NCBI GenBank assembly: GCA_029168955.1
Contig: JAPDOI010000132.1
Span: 682,001-746,000 of the forward strand
Source of the DNA: Aplectana chamaeleonis
Taxonomy: Eukaryota; Nematoda; Chromadorea; Rhabditida; Cosmocercidae
DNA: 64,000 nucleotides
Direction: 5' to 3'
The notes beneath the pieces were generated by a model that was not told where the DNA came from, did no database searches, and saw nothing but the letters and a program-made list of their open reading frames with translations. Position numbers and translations under genes: made by a program. Shown here in pieces: positions 35,375 through 46,484 of this stretch (positions are counted from its first letter, which is position 1; the number at the start of each line of letters is the position of its first letter).

Positions 35375-38300
35375 GCAAATAAATAAATAAGCAATGTCTT
35401 CCGATGTATTGATGGACGTGCTTAGGAATGGAAAACGCAGAACTTCATACTTGGTTTCGTAAAAATGGTGCTCCCCCTAACTGGAGAGATTGCCGATAAC
35501 CTGTACAAAGATATTGCACATGAGCTGTGAGCTGATTTCCGAGAGATTAGACGTGGCGTGGCCCAGTAGCTGACATTGCTCGCTAGTTTGACTGTTATCT
35601 ACCGTCAAAGTCAATCGGAAACTGTAGCTCGATCACATCCGCGCAACATATTTGGTTGCATGGCTCACCTCGCTTTTCAATGGCGTTCCGTTTCGTACGT
35701 TCTTCAAGTTTCAAGAAAAGTGCAGCCGAAACCTGATGGGAACATCGCTGCTGTCGCATGGCCGCCAAACGTTCTTATTTTTAATATTTTGAAAAGGCCC
35801 GGGAGGCTCCGAGCCCAGGGCGTCCCTTTTTCAACACAACAGTTTGGAACCTCTTAAAGCCGCTCACGTCAAAGCACGGCCGCGACTGTATACAGCACGC
35901 CTTCGCTAAAAACCCAAACGTCTTTGCCGGTGCGCCCGTAGAAATGATGATAAAATTGAAATTTTTGGAAGTCGGTGTGCTACTGTTAGGTCTACAAAAG
36001 TGTTTTGAGACTATTTCCGGATCAGTCGTTCACTACGAACTTTTAGAGATTCTGAGCAGCATACGGATATCGAGATGGCAATGTTCCTATTTCTTCGAGG
36101 TATGTCATCAACTCTAAAGATTTTCGCTTTGCCGTATAGAGAGAAGTTCTTTCCGATCAAGTCACAAGCAGTCTGATGAGGCAAGCGCTAATCTGAAAAA
36201 GTAGGGTTTATTGAAAACAGCGGCTGGCGCAAGACATCCAACCAAAACGCTTCGAAGGTTTCTTCGAGAAATTCTTGCAACCTGTCACCAAGCGTGGTCA
36301 TGGCCACGTAGAAGGAGTTGTGGAACGAACAAAGAAAAAAATGAAAAAAGTTCCGAGGCGACTTTTTTAGGAAATTGGCGTCAAATAAGTAGGAGCGGGT
36401 GCGATTGCACGTGGACTGATGACTAATCATTCAAAGTCGACGATGAATCTATATTTGCGGGCTCGAGCGGGAAGTAAAGACAACGAGTGAAGATGGGTCT
36501 TTTGTCTTCGCCCGCACCCCCTTGTTCATCTTATTGTTAAGGAATTTTGGTGTTAAGGAATGACCCGCCTTGTGAAATTGTTATTTTGTCGTGTCTTTTT
36601 TATTTGTATCATAATTATAATTAAGATTGTGATCTCATTGTAAGGCTTGTCTATTGGACGGAATATTCGGAAACGTGGATGGTATTGTTTTCTGAATTTT
36701 CTGATTGAGCAACAAAAATTACTGATAACCTTTTCTCAATAGTAGGTTTTCAGCACAATTTTCAGGCTCAAATGCTTGAATCTCTGTTGGTAACGTTTCT
36801 TAAAGATGGCCTCTATAAACTGAATTGGTATCCCTTAAAACTCATTTTATAGACTTAATGTATTGTTAGCTTGTGAACGATGAAGTGTACAACATAGCAC
36901 AACAACGTTTAATAAGTAACGAACAAATAGAAAGCGGTGAATACTCTCTTCGTATTATTCATTGTATGGTTAACGGCTGCAAACTAAGCGAGTGTGGTTC
37001 GTTATCGCTAAACAATGATCTGCCTAGTACAGTTCCTACATTAACAATTTTATAAACCTGCTTTCGTATATTAGTTTCTTGTGCACCTGCCCCTCATGGA
37101 TGCGATAAATATAGTTGATCCCAAGCAGCAACATTCTTCAATATTTACAGGTAAAGAGTCTGCGAAAGACAGTGAAAAAAATGATGTATGAGCGATAAGA
37201 ACATACCTCTGCTAACACATACGTGTTCTGCAAAAGAGGAAACACCTCTTTAAAGGTGTTTAGGTACTTCTCAACGTGCGTTCTCTCACGACTGTAGGGC
37301 AAGTAATGAATTCGTCCCAGCGTTCGTGCGATTCCGTATCCCGTCAGTAGGTGAAAAAGCTGCAAACGAGCAAGATTGAAACAAACGTTCAGAAACTGCT
37401 CAAATATATAGCATGGAACCTACAGTATCGCATACCTATCTAGAGGTAGAGACGAAACCAAGATCAAGCTCATGTTGCTCGCGGACCAACGTAGGACCGA
37501 CGGGGAGCCCTTATTTTTTTTTTGGGGGGGGGGGGGAATTCGAGATCTACTGCGGGGTCACTATTTCACAAATCTGAACTGAGTGTCTATGTGTCATCAG
37601 CGTATAGAATGGCTGGAATGGTGAGGCCCCAAATATTGAAGAGAAAAAGCCAAAGCGAAAACAGTCTGGAACGGTTTGAAATCAGTTTCACAGTCAGTCA
37701 TGTCCACCATTTCGTTCGGCGCTTGCCCCTTGTAGTGTCGGAGTTCGGGACACCACTGGCCAACAAGGTTTCGATCGCGCGCGACGATCTATCTTTCTCT
37801 TTGAGCCCAAGCTGGTACTGTTTACCATAATATTGTCTTCCATCTTCATTTGACCCGACTACTCACCGACCGTGACAGCTAAGAACTCATTCATCCTAAA
37901 GGATAACTACTCCGGGCCAAAACATCTTTCACTATAGTGTGGCGTTTGAGTGTGTTTTTCGCCATTTCTTCGTGATTTTAGCAACTCCTTATAGCCAAGG
38001 CTCGTTGTGAACAGCCTTATAGCCAAGGCTCGTTGTGAACAGCTGCCTGCAACTATATGAGGCATTTGAAATGAGGTGAAGTCTGTCTGAAGTAGATTGT
38101 ACTCCGACGAGGTCGGCTTGCGTGTCGAGTGGCCGTGGCGAGAACATTTTTGCGGGCGAGGCTTCCCACTTCTGCAAAGAGCTCAGAGTGATATTTTTAT
38201 TCACTATTCGTCTAAAGTTCCTGCAAATCTATTTCAAAGTTTGAAAAACGCCGACGGCCGCGCGACAAACACGCCGACCGCTTGGGCGGACAATTCCACT

Positions 38301-41300
38301 CCGACGGACTTATTGCAGAAATCGTTATCAAGTTGTTATGAAACAAACACACTGGTCGGCCGTTCCATGTTTCAGATAGGTCTGTTTCAGAATCTGATTG
38401 GATGTTTCCCACAGTTAGTGTCACTCCAGGCTCACATGGTCAATTTTGAACGCCATGACAGAAATGGTTCAGACTATTCTTTTAGAGGTCATTTGCAATC
38501 AGGGTTCGGTGGGGGTGTGGGCCCCCACAGGGGGTGGGGGATCTGAGCTCTGGAGTGGTCTGACCTTTGGAGGAAGACCAAGTGAACCATGTGTTTGTGA
38601 GTAAAAACCGTCAGGAGCAGTTTCCCACATGGATTTCAAATATACACTGCGATTTAACTGAAAGGCTGATTTGGCTGATTGACAAGTCACGGAGTTCAAT
38701 TAGAAAATTTAGGGTGAAGTAAAGGTCTTCTCGAAATAATTGTCAAGACATATGAATCCTCCATGTAAAAAGTTCAATGCAGTTTGACTACTAGGTGCTG
38801 AATGATTTCTGCAAACGATTTCAATGAGTCACTAGAGTAGGATATTTGAATTCAGCGTGGCCAATTTACCCTGGATACAAACTTTCACCATCTCAGAAAA
38901 ACGCCGAAGATCGCTACATGAACGGCAGGAGACAATAAAAAAAGTCCAAGTCCCTAAAAGAGTTGGTTTTTTAAACGTTATAAGTTAAGTGCTGGATGAG
39001 TTATATGAAAAAATACTGACTTTAAGAAACTAGACACAGAACGTCTATCTTTTGAAACCTCCCGCATCTCTAGAGAAAGCCCTTGAAGAAAATTTACTAT
39101 GTGTAGATTCTCCTTTAAAATGGACTGAGGGCCCACAGCTGGGCCCGCACCTAAGTACTGAGAAAACGCGAAAAATATTGCAGAACCCACACCAGAAATA
39201 ATTCATTCAAAGGCCTTCTGCGGGGATTACAAGTAATTTTCAACGGTACGGTTCACAGCGTAGTTTCTCAAAGCTAGAATTAGGATTGACACCTTATTTA
39301 GAACTTAAAGGCAGTGTCCGCGATAAAATCAGTCTCCGAGTTTTCACCGGAAATCGAGAGGTTCGAGCCCTATTTAACCAGAAACGTTGAAAAAACGCCT
39401 AAAAACGAGCACGAACAAGCCCTACACGGCCCTAATTTGAGTGTTCCGCTCACGCAACGCCCACTCCCTCCACGGCAACCGATAAAGTTTACCAATTCAA
39501 AATTTGAGTTTGAGAAGGTAATGGATCATCAAATGGGGTTAGTCTAGCTAAGCGGAGTTGACTATAGCCCCCTGAATGTATGCTGTTTCCTTAAAATGGG
39601 TTTTCCACTTATTTACGGATCAGAGGCGGTTGAAAGGAGTGGGCGTTGCGTGCGCGGAACACTCATGTTTAGGGCCGTATAGGGCTCTTCTCTGCTTGTT
39701 ACTAACCGTTTTTTCAACACTACTGGTAAAGTCGGACTCGTACCTTTTGATTTCCGGTGAAAAATGGGAGACTGATTTTATCGTGGACACTGCCTTTAAG
39801 TTTCTGCAGTTTCCAAACACTAATTTATGTTCGTGGACTTTGAAGTTTTTTTTTAAACTTTCTTCCGCTACCTATGTAGGTAGCGGTCTTCGGCGTTCAT
39901 ATGAGATGAAGAAAGTTTGTATCCAGGTTGACCACGCTGGACTCGAGTATCCTACTCTCAAGTCTCCTAGTTTTCAAAATTTTCGACCTACGGCGGAACC
40001 ACATTTGAGAAAGATGTGAGCCCTAATACACTAGCGGTGTTCAGCCTCCATATTAGACGGTAAAAGTGAGCTGCTGCACCACACCTGCAGCAAGGTGTGA
40101 GCCCATACAATGTAGCATCCTTCAGCGTCCATCCAAGACGGTCATGTAATAAGCGCTGTTCTGTGCTCTCGTCCTCTCAATATTCCGCTTTTTTTCGAAA
40201 AGCGTTGGCTTCGAGCAAAAATTTTTTCTTTAACCATATGACTATTTTGTACTCACCATTTGAATACGGCAAGAGAAATTTTAGTGCAATAAAACGTTAG
40301 TGGTAAACCTGCTAGACCAACTGCTTGAACACATCAGCTCTTGGTGGGGGTGGGAGAGAACGGTCAAAAATTGCCCTAAATGTTTCTGAGGGGGGGGGGG
40401 TCTGGGCAGAATTAGCCTTATAGGGCGGGGGGGGGGGCTGAGCCAAATTGGCCGGCCCACACCTCGTGCAGTACCCTGTTTGAAGTGTTAAACACGAATG
40501 TGAAATCTGTTGATCGATTCTTTACAGCTCACGGCAGTTTAGGGCGGGTATACGGTAATTCGGTCAAAGTCCCAGAAATGCCTAAAAATTTCTGTTCGGG
40601 GTTAATGCAGGGGTAAAGAAGGTTTTGCCCCTAAATGACATTGTACCTACCGTAACATACAGTAAACCTAAGAACTAGAGAAACTGCACCCCGAATTCCC
40701 TGGAGCCCTGATTAGACCCTATATATAAGCCTTGAGCAATATCTGAGACAATGGTTTGAAACACCCAAAAAAATGCCTGATGCACGGGGCTCGCGAAGCT
40801 TGAAAAACGCTTATAACTTATTGGAGCCTGCAGCTCGAGGCAGAATACAGTTTTACTATGTATTTAGGCCCAAGAAGTACTCACATTACTATTCGTTTTC
40901 GCAGATGCGTTCACCACTAGGAACACTTTCCTTTTGAGTTGAGGTGCTAAACTTGTCACATGTATGACACTCATAGTTAGGTATCTATTTGTCACACTTA
41001 AAGACAGTGGACGCGATCAAATATGCTTGTCGTCTTTTTCTCTCTAAACCCTTTTCTGGGTCTCGAGTAGTAGGACCTATGAGAAAAAATCGCGAAAAAA
41101 CACTGTTTTGGGCCGAAATTGAAGCCTGAGATTTCTTGTCTTTTGATGGTGGACGAGCCCACTCCACAACATCGGCACCGATGACCTCTTATATCATGAA
41201 CATCAGCTGGCTTGAAATTGAATTTCAATCACTGAACCTTCGGATTCATTTACCCAACTAGTCAAGAACATTGACTGGAACGCTTTCTTTCATTGCTCAA

Positions 41301-43074
41301 CTGGTTTTATTAGGTAAATTTACATTTATTTCTTCCTCTGAATGTCGATGATTTTTGACTGCTCGGCATGAGACGGCGATCTTTTTCGTCATCGCTGTGC
41401 ACGTGTGCACGAAGTGGCGATTTTGGGCGTTAGAATCTCTATTTCTAGCCCGTTTTTCACCGCTCTACCTTCATAGTTTTTCAGCTGTTTTTGATCTAAG
41501 CTGATTTTTGTAACTTTTGCGATAACGTTTTTCATCGTGACCACTGCCTTTAATTGCATCGTACACGTTGAAAACCGTACTTGGGTTTTTGACCTTTTTC
41601 GTGTTGTCATATCTCTATAGCGACTGAAGGTTGCAAAAAGCCCCCTCAAAATATCAACTTTTCAAGAAAAACCCATTTCTAGAAAGCTCAAGACAAATTT
41701 GAAGTTCCCGCCGACATAAACTTGGTATAGTTGCGCGAAGAACGCAAGGAACACTTCTACGATTAGTTCCTTGGCGCAGCGTTGGAAGCAATTCATCGAG
41801 GACGCCATTCAGACGAGCGATAATTTTTCTTTAAAGAAACTAAAAATGGTTGCTAACGTGCTGCGTTCATTGCTTCCAGCTGCTTTCGATCGATGTCGAA
41901 CGCGAAATCGAGTGGCGTGCGCATTGCGCCCTACGAAGCGTCAACGCGCGATCGCCGGCAGCGACCACGGAGTTTCGTTCCTTGTAACAGCAGATCGACC
42001 CCAAGGCCGGCCTCCCAAACCCAGAAGTTCTTTTGAGGTAAGCAAATCTCTATTCAAATGCGATTTTGGAAATTCAAACGTTCTGAGTGACATTGTTATG
42101 ACCCACTAGTCTGACTGAACGCAAAAGCTGGAATTCGGTTTTCATCGTGTACGATGCCTTTAAAGGCGGTGGTCACGATGGAAAACGTTATCAAAAAATC
42201 TACAAAAAATATCTTAGATCGAGAACAGCTGAAAAGCTATGAAGGTAGCGCGGCGAAAAACGGGCTAGAATTGTAGTTCTAAGAGCCCAAAGATGCCAGT
42301 CCGTGCACACTTGCACAGCGCCACACAAAAAGATCGCAGTCTCATGCCGAGCAGTCAAAAATCATCGATATTCAGAGGAATAAATAAATGGAAATTTAAC
42401 CTCACAAAAACAATTGAACAATGAAACCAAGCACTTCAGTCAATGCTTTGACTAAATGAGTAATGTCCAATGATTGAAATTCAATTTCAAGCCAGAGGAT
42501 GTTCTTGATTATGCCGATGATGTAGAGTGGGCATCAACATCAAAAGATTCAGGTTTAAAGTTCAGGTTTCAAATTTAGCCAAAAAAGCGGTTTTCTCGCG
42601 TTCTTTCTCATAGGTCCTACTACTCCAAACCCAGATAAGAGTTCAGAGAGGAAAAGAAGACAAGCATATTCGATCGCCACCACTGCCTTTGAGCAGGCGA
42701 ATGGGGTGAAAAAATTTTGGCGGGTGATTCTGTACTGCAATAGCGATGATTTCTTTGCTATCGAATACGCTCACGTCACAACGGAATAGTAGTAGGTATA
42801 TTGGTAGTAACGTGGCCTAACGATCAACGTAAAGTTTGAGCTGTTTCCTATGATAGGGCTTCTCGCGCACACAGCACACACCTGCGAGAACATATATTCT
42901 TAACACTCTCACCTGATTACCCAGCCTCCCAAAGTTTAGATGGAATCCAACGTATTTAACGTCTCTATTTTTATAGTGGTGACTGTTTGGACGTGAAATC
43001 CACGAAATATATACGACTTGGACCACGAACACAATTATCATCAGACACATCCAGATTATTCTCGTTGTAACCAT
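30585..43074 (-). CDS. GT11 alpha-1,2-fucosyltransferase-like gene, copy B (8 exons)
   Basis: Second member of the GT11 (PF01531) array, predicted to be a Golgi fucosyltransferase with unknown acceptor. Exons on the minus strand: 42913-43074, 37207-37359, 32117-32181, 31448-31603, 31108-31222, 30959-31051, 30699-30895, 30585-30606, giving 963 nt (320 aa) with an open frame. Start MVTTR follows a TTTTCAG acceptor about 26 bases upstream, which could be a cis or trans splice site. The membrane segment is IIWMCLMIIVFVVQVVYISW (residues 6-25). Motifs are GRLGNQ 49-54, Cys-Cys 119-120, H-I-R-R-T-D-F 188-194, FGDD 225-228, S-T-F-G-W-F 278-283, and C-terminal LKSWRRL. Introns 1 and 2 (5.6 and 5.0 kb) are swollen by TTAA-flanked repeats, while introns 5-7 are 56-92 nt. 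No lesion is visible, so it appears functional. Confidence 0.88.
30699..30895 (-). CDS. GT11 copy B exon 7
   Basis: 197 nt encoding DVLVSNNKDILELYLSSQLC, RSFYISAATSTFGWFLAF and KVPSKELF. Acceptor CTTTAAG, donor TTTCT|gtatgc, phase 2. Confidence 0.9.
30959..31051 (-). CDS. GT11 copy B exon 6
   Basis: 93 nt encoding GTSRFVVFGDDQQFMRNLTK and a Cys/Lys-rich end. Donor GAA|gtatgt, phase 0. Confidence 0.88.
31108..31222 (-). CDS. GT11 copy B exon 5 (H-I-R-R-T-D core)
   Basis: 115 nt encoding PRNSAVCIHIRRTDFVERN and AANSIAKQF. The intact CGA-ACC-GAT-TTT codons here define the 4-bp gap in copy A. Donor TTT|gtacgt, phase 0. Confidence 0.9.
31448..31603 (-). CDS. GT11 copy B exon 4
   Basis: 156 nt encoding LINHTAEYLLLGFVFGHNP, YFDSYLDEIRGFLTF and KEGGAVID. 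Acceptor ATTTCCAG, donor GCAGT|gtactg, phase 2. Confidence 0.88.
32117..32181 (-). CDS. GT11 copy B exon 3 (Cys-Cys motif exon)
   Basis: 65 nt between acceptor ACTTTTAG and donor CGAAG|gtgctt. It encodes NGTNETAVDFARSCCSYDNP plus Arg, and splices in phase 2 onto the LINHTAEY exon. Same length and motif as copy C exon 3. Confidence 0.87.
32240..32450 (-). mobile_element. Penelope-type terminal repeat fragment
   Basis: Shares the GACGTTTCG...CTTCCTCAGGGAGG and GAGAGTCGACAG landmarks of the arms at 7370-8447. The minus strand contains CTGAGGAAGGGTTGCGAAAC (32302-32321), another hammerhead-like core. No ORF. It lies in intron 2 of GT11 copy B, just upstream of exon 3 in transcription order. Confidence 0.45.
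32460..33180. repeat. CG-rich degenerate repeat
   Basis: Recurrent GCGTCGC and GCGATC words in both orientations, for example GATCGCGTTGCGATC at the left and CGCGATCGCGGCGCC at the right. The whole appears to be an old inverted-repeat element in intron 2 of GT11 copy B. Confidence 0.5.
33264..33728. mobile_element. TTAA-flanked MITE
   Basis: ATGCAGTGCTCACGAAGAAA on the left and ATCGTGAACAGTGCCT on the right, with TTAA at 33260-33263 and 33729-33732. The body matches 22905-23392. Confidence 0.8.
33745..33902. repeat. 158-bp hairpin flanked by a direct repeat
   Basis: CCTAAACAGGCAGCAGCGAC and its inverse GTCGCTGCTGCCTGTTTAGG are the ends, with arms continuing through GTTTATCCAT. CTTTAAGTAC occurs on both sides (33727-33736 and 33909-33918), looking like a target duplication or a shared TTAA site. 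Confidence 0.75.
34959..35252. repeat. GC-rich inverted-repeat element next to an (AAAT)n tract
   Basis: TAAGGTGCGTCCGAATGAGA and CATTCGGGCACACTTCACCT are the inverted ends, with further pairing of GCGTGCTTGGCAGGCGG. ORFs across it are mirror images and not real genes. Confidence 0.75.
35259..35393. repeat. (AAAT)n microsatellite
   Basis: About 33 tandem AAAT units with two interruptions near 35370-35395. It directly follows the GC-rich hairpin element. Confidence 0.97.
35400..37130. other. Intron 2 of GT11 copy B, unassigned part
   Basis: A minus-strand ORF at 36188-36430 reads NSFYVAMTTLGDRLQEFLEE but was not assigned to a family. Otherwise it is AT-rich intron. Confidence 0.3.
37207..37359 (-). 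CDS. GT11 copy B exon 2
   Basis: 153 nt encoding LFHLLTGYGIARTLGRIHYL and NTYVLAE. Acceptor TTTGCAG, donor GAG|gtatgt, phase 0. Confidence 0.9.
37508..39300. other. Intron 1 of GT11 copy B, left part
   Basis: Contains a poly-T/poly-G tract at 37508-37537, a direct repeat CCTTATAGCCAAGGCTCGTT at 37989 and 38013, and a GTGGGGG-rich dyad near 38505-38540. No recognised coding sequence. Confidence 0.35.
39309..39795. mobile_element. TTAA-flanked MITE with long arms
   Basis: AGGCAGTGTCCGCGATAAAA on the left and TTTTATCGTGGACACTGCCT on the right, with TTAA at 39305-39308 and 39796-39799. The arms pair for ~100 bases (CACCGGAAATCGAGAGG against TTGATTTCCGGTG). Confidence 0.82.
41002..41549. mobile_element. 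TTAA-flanked MITE, first of three abutting
   Basis: AGACAGTGGACGCGATCAAA on the left and TTTTCATCGTGACCACTGCCT-type right end, with TTAA at 40998-41001 and 41550-41553. The body matches 4852-5351 inverted. Confidence 0.8.
41554..42159. mobile_element. TTAA-flanked MITE, second of three, distinct subtype
   Basis: TTGCATCGTACACGTTGAAA and TTTTCATCGTGTACGATGCC are the inverted ends, a terminal sequence not seen elsewhere in the window. TTAA flanks at 41550-41553 and 42160-42163 are shared with its neighbours. Confidence 0.72.
42164..42688. mobile_element. TTAA-family MITE, third of three
   Basis: AGGCGGTGGTCACGATGGAA on the left and TTCGATCGCCACCACTGCCT on the right. TTAA on the left, TTGA on the right. 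Same subtype as 4852-5351. Confidence 0.78.
42913..43074 (-). CDS. GT11 copy B exon 1
   Basis: 162 nt with start MVTTR, membrane anchor, stem and VKYVGF...GRLGNQ. Donor CAG|gtgaga, phase 0. An upstream in-frame ATG at 43188 lies beyond a strong TTTTCAG acceptor, so the inner Met is preferred; it aligns with the Met of copy C. Confidence 0.88.
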
Positions 43075-43815
43075 TTTGATGTGAGGTTTTGAAAAACTTC
43101 CTGAAAAGCATAAAAATGAAAGAGAAGCATATTGATGAACCGCTTGTCGCAGGTTACTTCTGTGTGATGACTCAAAGTTTTTGTTCACCAGTTTTATGTT
43201 GCAGTCAACACCTTACCGAAGTTGAGAACTCCTTAACCAGCTTCGAAGCTCTGTGTCCCGAACAAGCAGCGACATAAAAAAGAGAGCCTCTATTGTGCTC
43301 CACAACCAAATGCCTTGTCATTCGTGCAGGGACCTGGAGTGCGCATGCGACACGGTTGCAGAAGGGTTCAAAAGATTTCAGGCCAGCTTCCAGGCAGGTT
43401 CCCGGCTCCACGAATCTTCTGCGAAACTCGTTCTGACAACGCGAATCTACTCCTGAATGGTTTGTGGCAGGCTCGCAGAAGGTTGATTGTGCCGCGAACC
43501 CTCACGAGAGATCACCAAAAATTTATGTATCCTCTGTAAAGCGTCGTAATTCTCACGGCTCTAGGCGCGAGTGGCGTGCGCCATTCTGCTTCCTCCGTCT
43601 TTCATGCGTCCTCTTACTTTCTCTAACCTCTGCTCCGCACCAGCACGCTTAGAAACCACGAAAATTTCGCCGTTCTATAGCTCTTAGTTACTCCAAAATT
43701 CTCTATTCATAACATAGGTCTTTTTTCCCTAGCCTCCTTGCAGCCGCCGAAAAAAATTTGTCGCCAGTCTAACGTTTCTTGAGCGATTCGCAGAATTGCT
43801 GCCAACCCGGCTTAA

Positions 43816-44365
43816 AGGCACAGGACACCCAAAAAATTATTTTTTAGTTTTATGCTTATCTTGGAGAGAGTCACACGCTGATCACAGTGGTATCTCTGAA
43901 ATCGTCCAAGGCCTCTCTGAACAGAGTTATGGCTCCTTGAAGATGTCTGTATTTCTAGGAAGAAAAATTGGTGGGCGAGTTATCTCAGACCTGTAATTAC
44001 AGGCTATGAAACGACGAAATTCCCTTGGTTCCTACGCGTGCTGGTGTGGAGCGGAGGTTAGAGACAGTGAGAGCGCGTAGGGCAGACGTAGGCCGAGGCG
44101 TCGCGCGCGCCGCTCGCGCCTCGAGTGATGTGACTTTCGACGTTTTATAGAGGGTATCTTCATTCGCAATCGTTGCGCTAGAGTGAGCTCCATTTAGCCG
44201 CTATCGACTTCGGAGATTTGGTAGGGGTCCGGCCTGTGGTGGTCGCTTATATCTCGCTTATTTTGAGGAATTGAGATCTCGCATTTGGCACGTGTTAAAC
44301 AGGAGGGGTCTTCTACACAATTACTTGGAAATCTCAAAATTCATATCTGAGGGTGTACTGTGCCT
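43816..44365. mobile_element. TTAA-family MITE, GGACACCC subtype
   Basis: AGGCACAGGACACCCAAAAA and GGGTGTACTGTGCCT are the ends, with TTAA left (43812-43815) and TCAA right. Inner arms pair around GCGTGCTGGTGCGGAGCAGAG-like sequence just outside and inside the left end. Confidence 0.68.
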
Positions 44366-44708
44366 TCAATGAGGAAGCGGCATGGGGGCCAGTAGTGCAT
44401 CGTATACAGCTAGGACTGTCTGGGGCGTTCAAAACATTTAGCAGATTCGCAGCAGGATCTCGGCGCCAAAAACCTCGAAACTGAAGATCGCGGTGCCAGG
44501 GTGTTCGCGTCAGGTTCGAGGTTCGCGGCAGGTACCCGGAAGGTTCACGGTAAGCAGAAGGTTAGCGGTATGTTCGTGGCTGGTTCGAGGCAAGTTTTGC
44601 CAGAGCTTTTCTCTCCTCATATTGGGCAGTCACAACGAACCCCGACCACTTGCATGGTGGCAAAGAACCCTCCTATCTATTCGCCGGGTAAAAAATGAAA
44701 TCTTCCGC

Positions 44709-45290
44709 CTATTTTTTTATTTTTAGGTTCTTGCCCGTTGCGGTAATGCTTCTGTATTTCTTGAGGTCCGTGACGGATAGATTCTTGTGAAGATGTACTA
44801 TGATCGTACGTCTCCACGACCCTGGTATCATTTCGATCTTCCATATTGAACGAATGGTGCTGGCTATTTGACGAAAGCCGAAAGGAGGAAGAATTTCCAG
44901 CAGTTTAGCAGTGATGTTGTCATTTTCACCTGCCTTTCCATTCTTCGTTTTCCGGATAGAAATCAAAACATCAGACTAGGTAGGCGGTTTCTCACTGGCA
45001 TCGTAATGTACTCTCTGAACATGCGGGAACTTATGTTAGAGACAGATGGTGCTGGATGATCCACTAGCGAACTCAATTGATCCTATATTGGCAGCGTCGC
45101 TTCACAGACTGGAACTCTATTGGTAGTGTTCAGGACAGGAGAACATCTCTTCATTTTCCCGCTATACTGTCGCAGCAACTTGAAGGCTTTCCTCGAATAC
45201 TTCTCCGCAACAGTCTTTTCGAACTCCATACCTCTGTACGTCCACTCTCTTTCGTTTTAGAGCTGCCGTCGTAACACCCTCCTCATACGC
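44709..45290 (-). mobile_element. RTE-type LINE fragment, N-terminal part of reverse transcriptase
   Basis: Minus-strand ISIRKTKNGKAGENDNITAK, then IRSIWKIEMIPGSWRRTIIV and HLHKNLSVTDLKKYRSI, matches the RTE K-N-G-K-A-x-G...D-G-I-T-A...I-P-x-S-W-R...P-L-H-K-K-x-S-V-T-D-x-x-N-Y-R-G-I block. The preceding linker (around 45060-45290) is present but frame-shifted. Dead copy. Confidence 0.8.
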
Positions 45291-45379
45291 TTCTCTTTCA
45301 CAAAGTTTCTAGAAGTCCGGAGAGCACATACTTTGTTGCAAGTATATGCTGTCTTCGCGGAGACGCAGGCGTACTGGAA

Positions 45380-45771
45380 AACAGTGGCCGCGATGAAAAC
45401 GTCATCGAAAAAACTATAAAAATCAGCTTAGATCGAAAACAGCTAAAAAACTAGGAAGGTAGCGCGGTGAAAAAACGGGGTAGAATTAGAGTGTCTAGCG
45501 CCCAAAGAAGCCAGTTCGTGGACACGTGCACAGCGACGACGAAAAAGATCGCAGTCTCATGCCGGGCAGTCAAAAATCATCGACGTTCAGAGGGAGAAAC
45601 AAATGCAAATTTACCTAATAAAAACAGTTGAACAATTAAAGCAAGCACTTCAGTCAATGTTTTTGACTAGGTGTGTACATAAATGTTTTCTAATAGGTCC
45701 TATTACTCGAAACCCAGAAAAGGTTCTAGAGAGGAAATGAGGACAAGCATATTTTATCGCGACCACTGCCA
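45380..45771. mobile_element. TTAA-family MITE
   Basis: Left end ACAGTGGCCGCGATGAAAAC, right end TTTTATCGCGACCACTGCCA, with TTAA at 45772-45775 shared with the next element. Internally shortened relative to 4852-5351. Confidence 0.72.
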
Positions 45772-45775
45772 TTAA

Positions 45776-46230
45776 AGGCACAGTCCAAGCTCAGGGACGA
45801 AATTCAAGATTTCCACATAATTGTGAAGTAGGCCCACCCTAGATATCACCTGCCAAAAGCGAGCTCTCCATTCCTCCGAATAAGCGAGATTTAGGGGGAA
45901 GCCACTTTGGGGCACCCACATCCGGAAGCCGCATGAGCACGCCCCTTTTACGATCTTTCGAGTTCAAAAGTGGTAAGATGAGCTATGATTTTCGATCAAT
46001 AACACCGTTCTACCATCCATTCTCGGTCTCTCTTTTTATTCAGAGCGGCTTTCATCCATCGGTTGCAAATTAAGGAAATCACAAACCTCGGACAAGTCAT
46101 CCACCTTGCTTCCGCAGCTCAATTTTTGAGTGGCCATAAATCTGCTCCTAGGAGGTCTTGTACGATTGCAGGGACATCGTTGGAATAGACAGAAAAACAG
46201 AAAATGGATTCTGAGGTTGGACTGTGCCTT
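45776..46230. mobile_element. TTAA-flanked MITE, CACAGTCCAA subtype
   Basis: AGGCACAGTCCAAGCTCAGG and GAGGTTGGACTGTGCCT ends, with TTAA at 45772-45775 and 46231-46234. Related to 59862-60290. Confidence 0.8.
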
Positions 46231-46484
46231 TAAAGAGCACCGCAGTAGGCGGAGCATTTGAAAAACAATCTCAGTGCTCAACACTTTATACTTCCGTCAA
46301 CGAGATTTCGAGTACGTTTTTGTCTGAAGGCGACCATATCATTGATGTAACTTTGATACTTTAGTTTGCCACTGTAGTGTTAGATCATTGAAGAAGGCTG
46401 TATCCCTAACTGAAGCGCTCTACATGCACCTTTGTCCATGCGATTCTGGAAACGTTTTCAGCTACGAACACTCGTATTTTTTAA

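Noticed and set aside
37085..37162. Possible exon after GT11 copy B exon 2 (LPVNIEECCC) with a strong TTTCGCAG acceptor
   Set aside because: It starts in the wrong phase relative to exon 2. The 65-nt exon at 32117-32181 fits all constraints and matches copy C.
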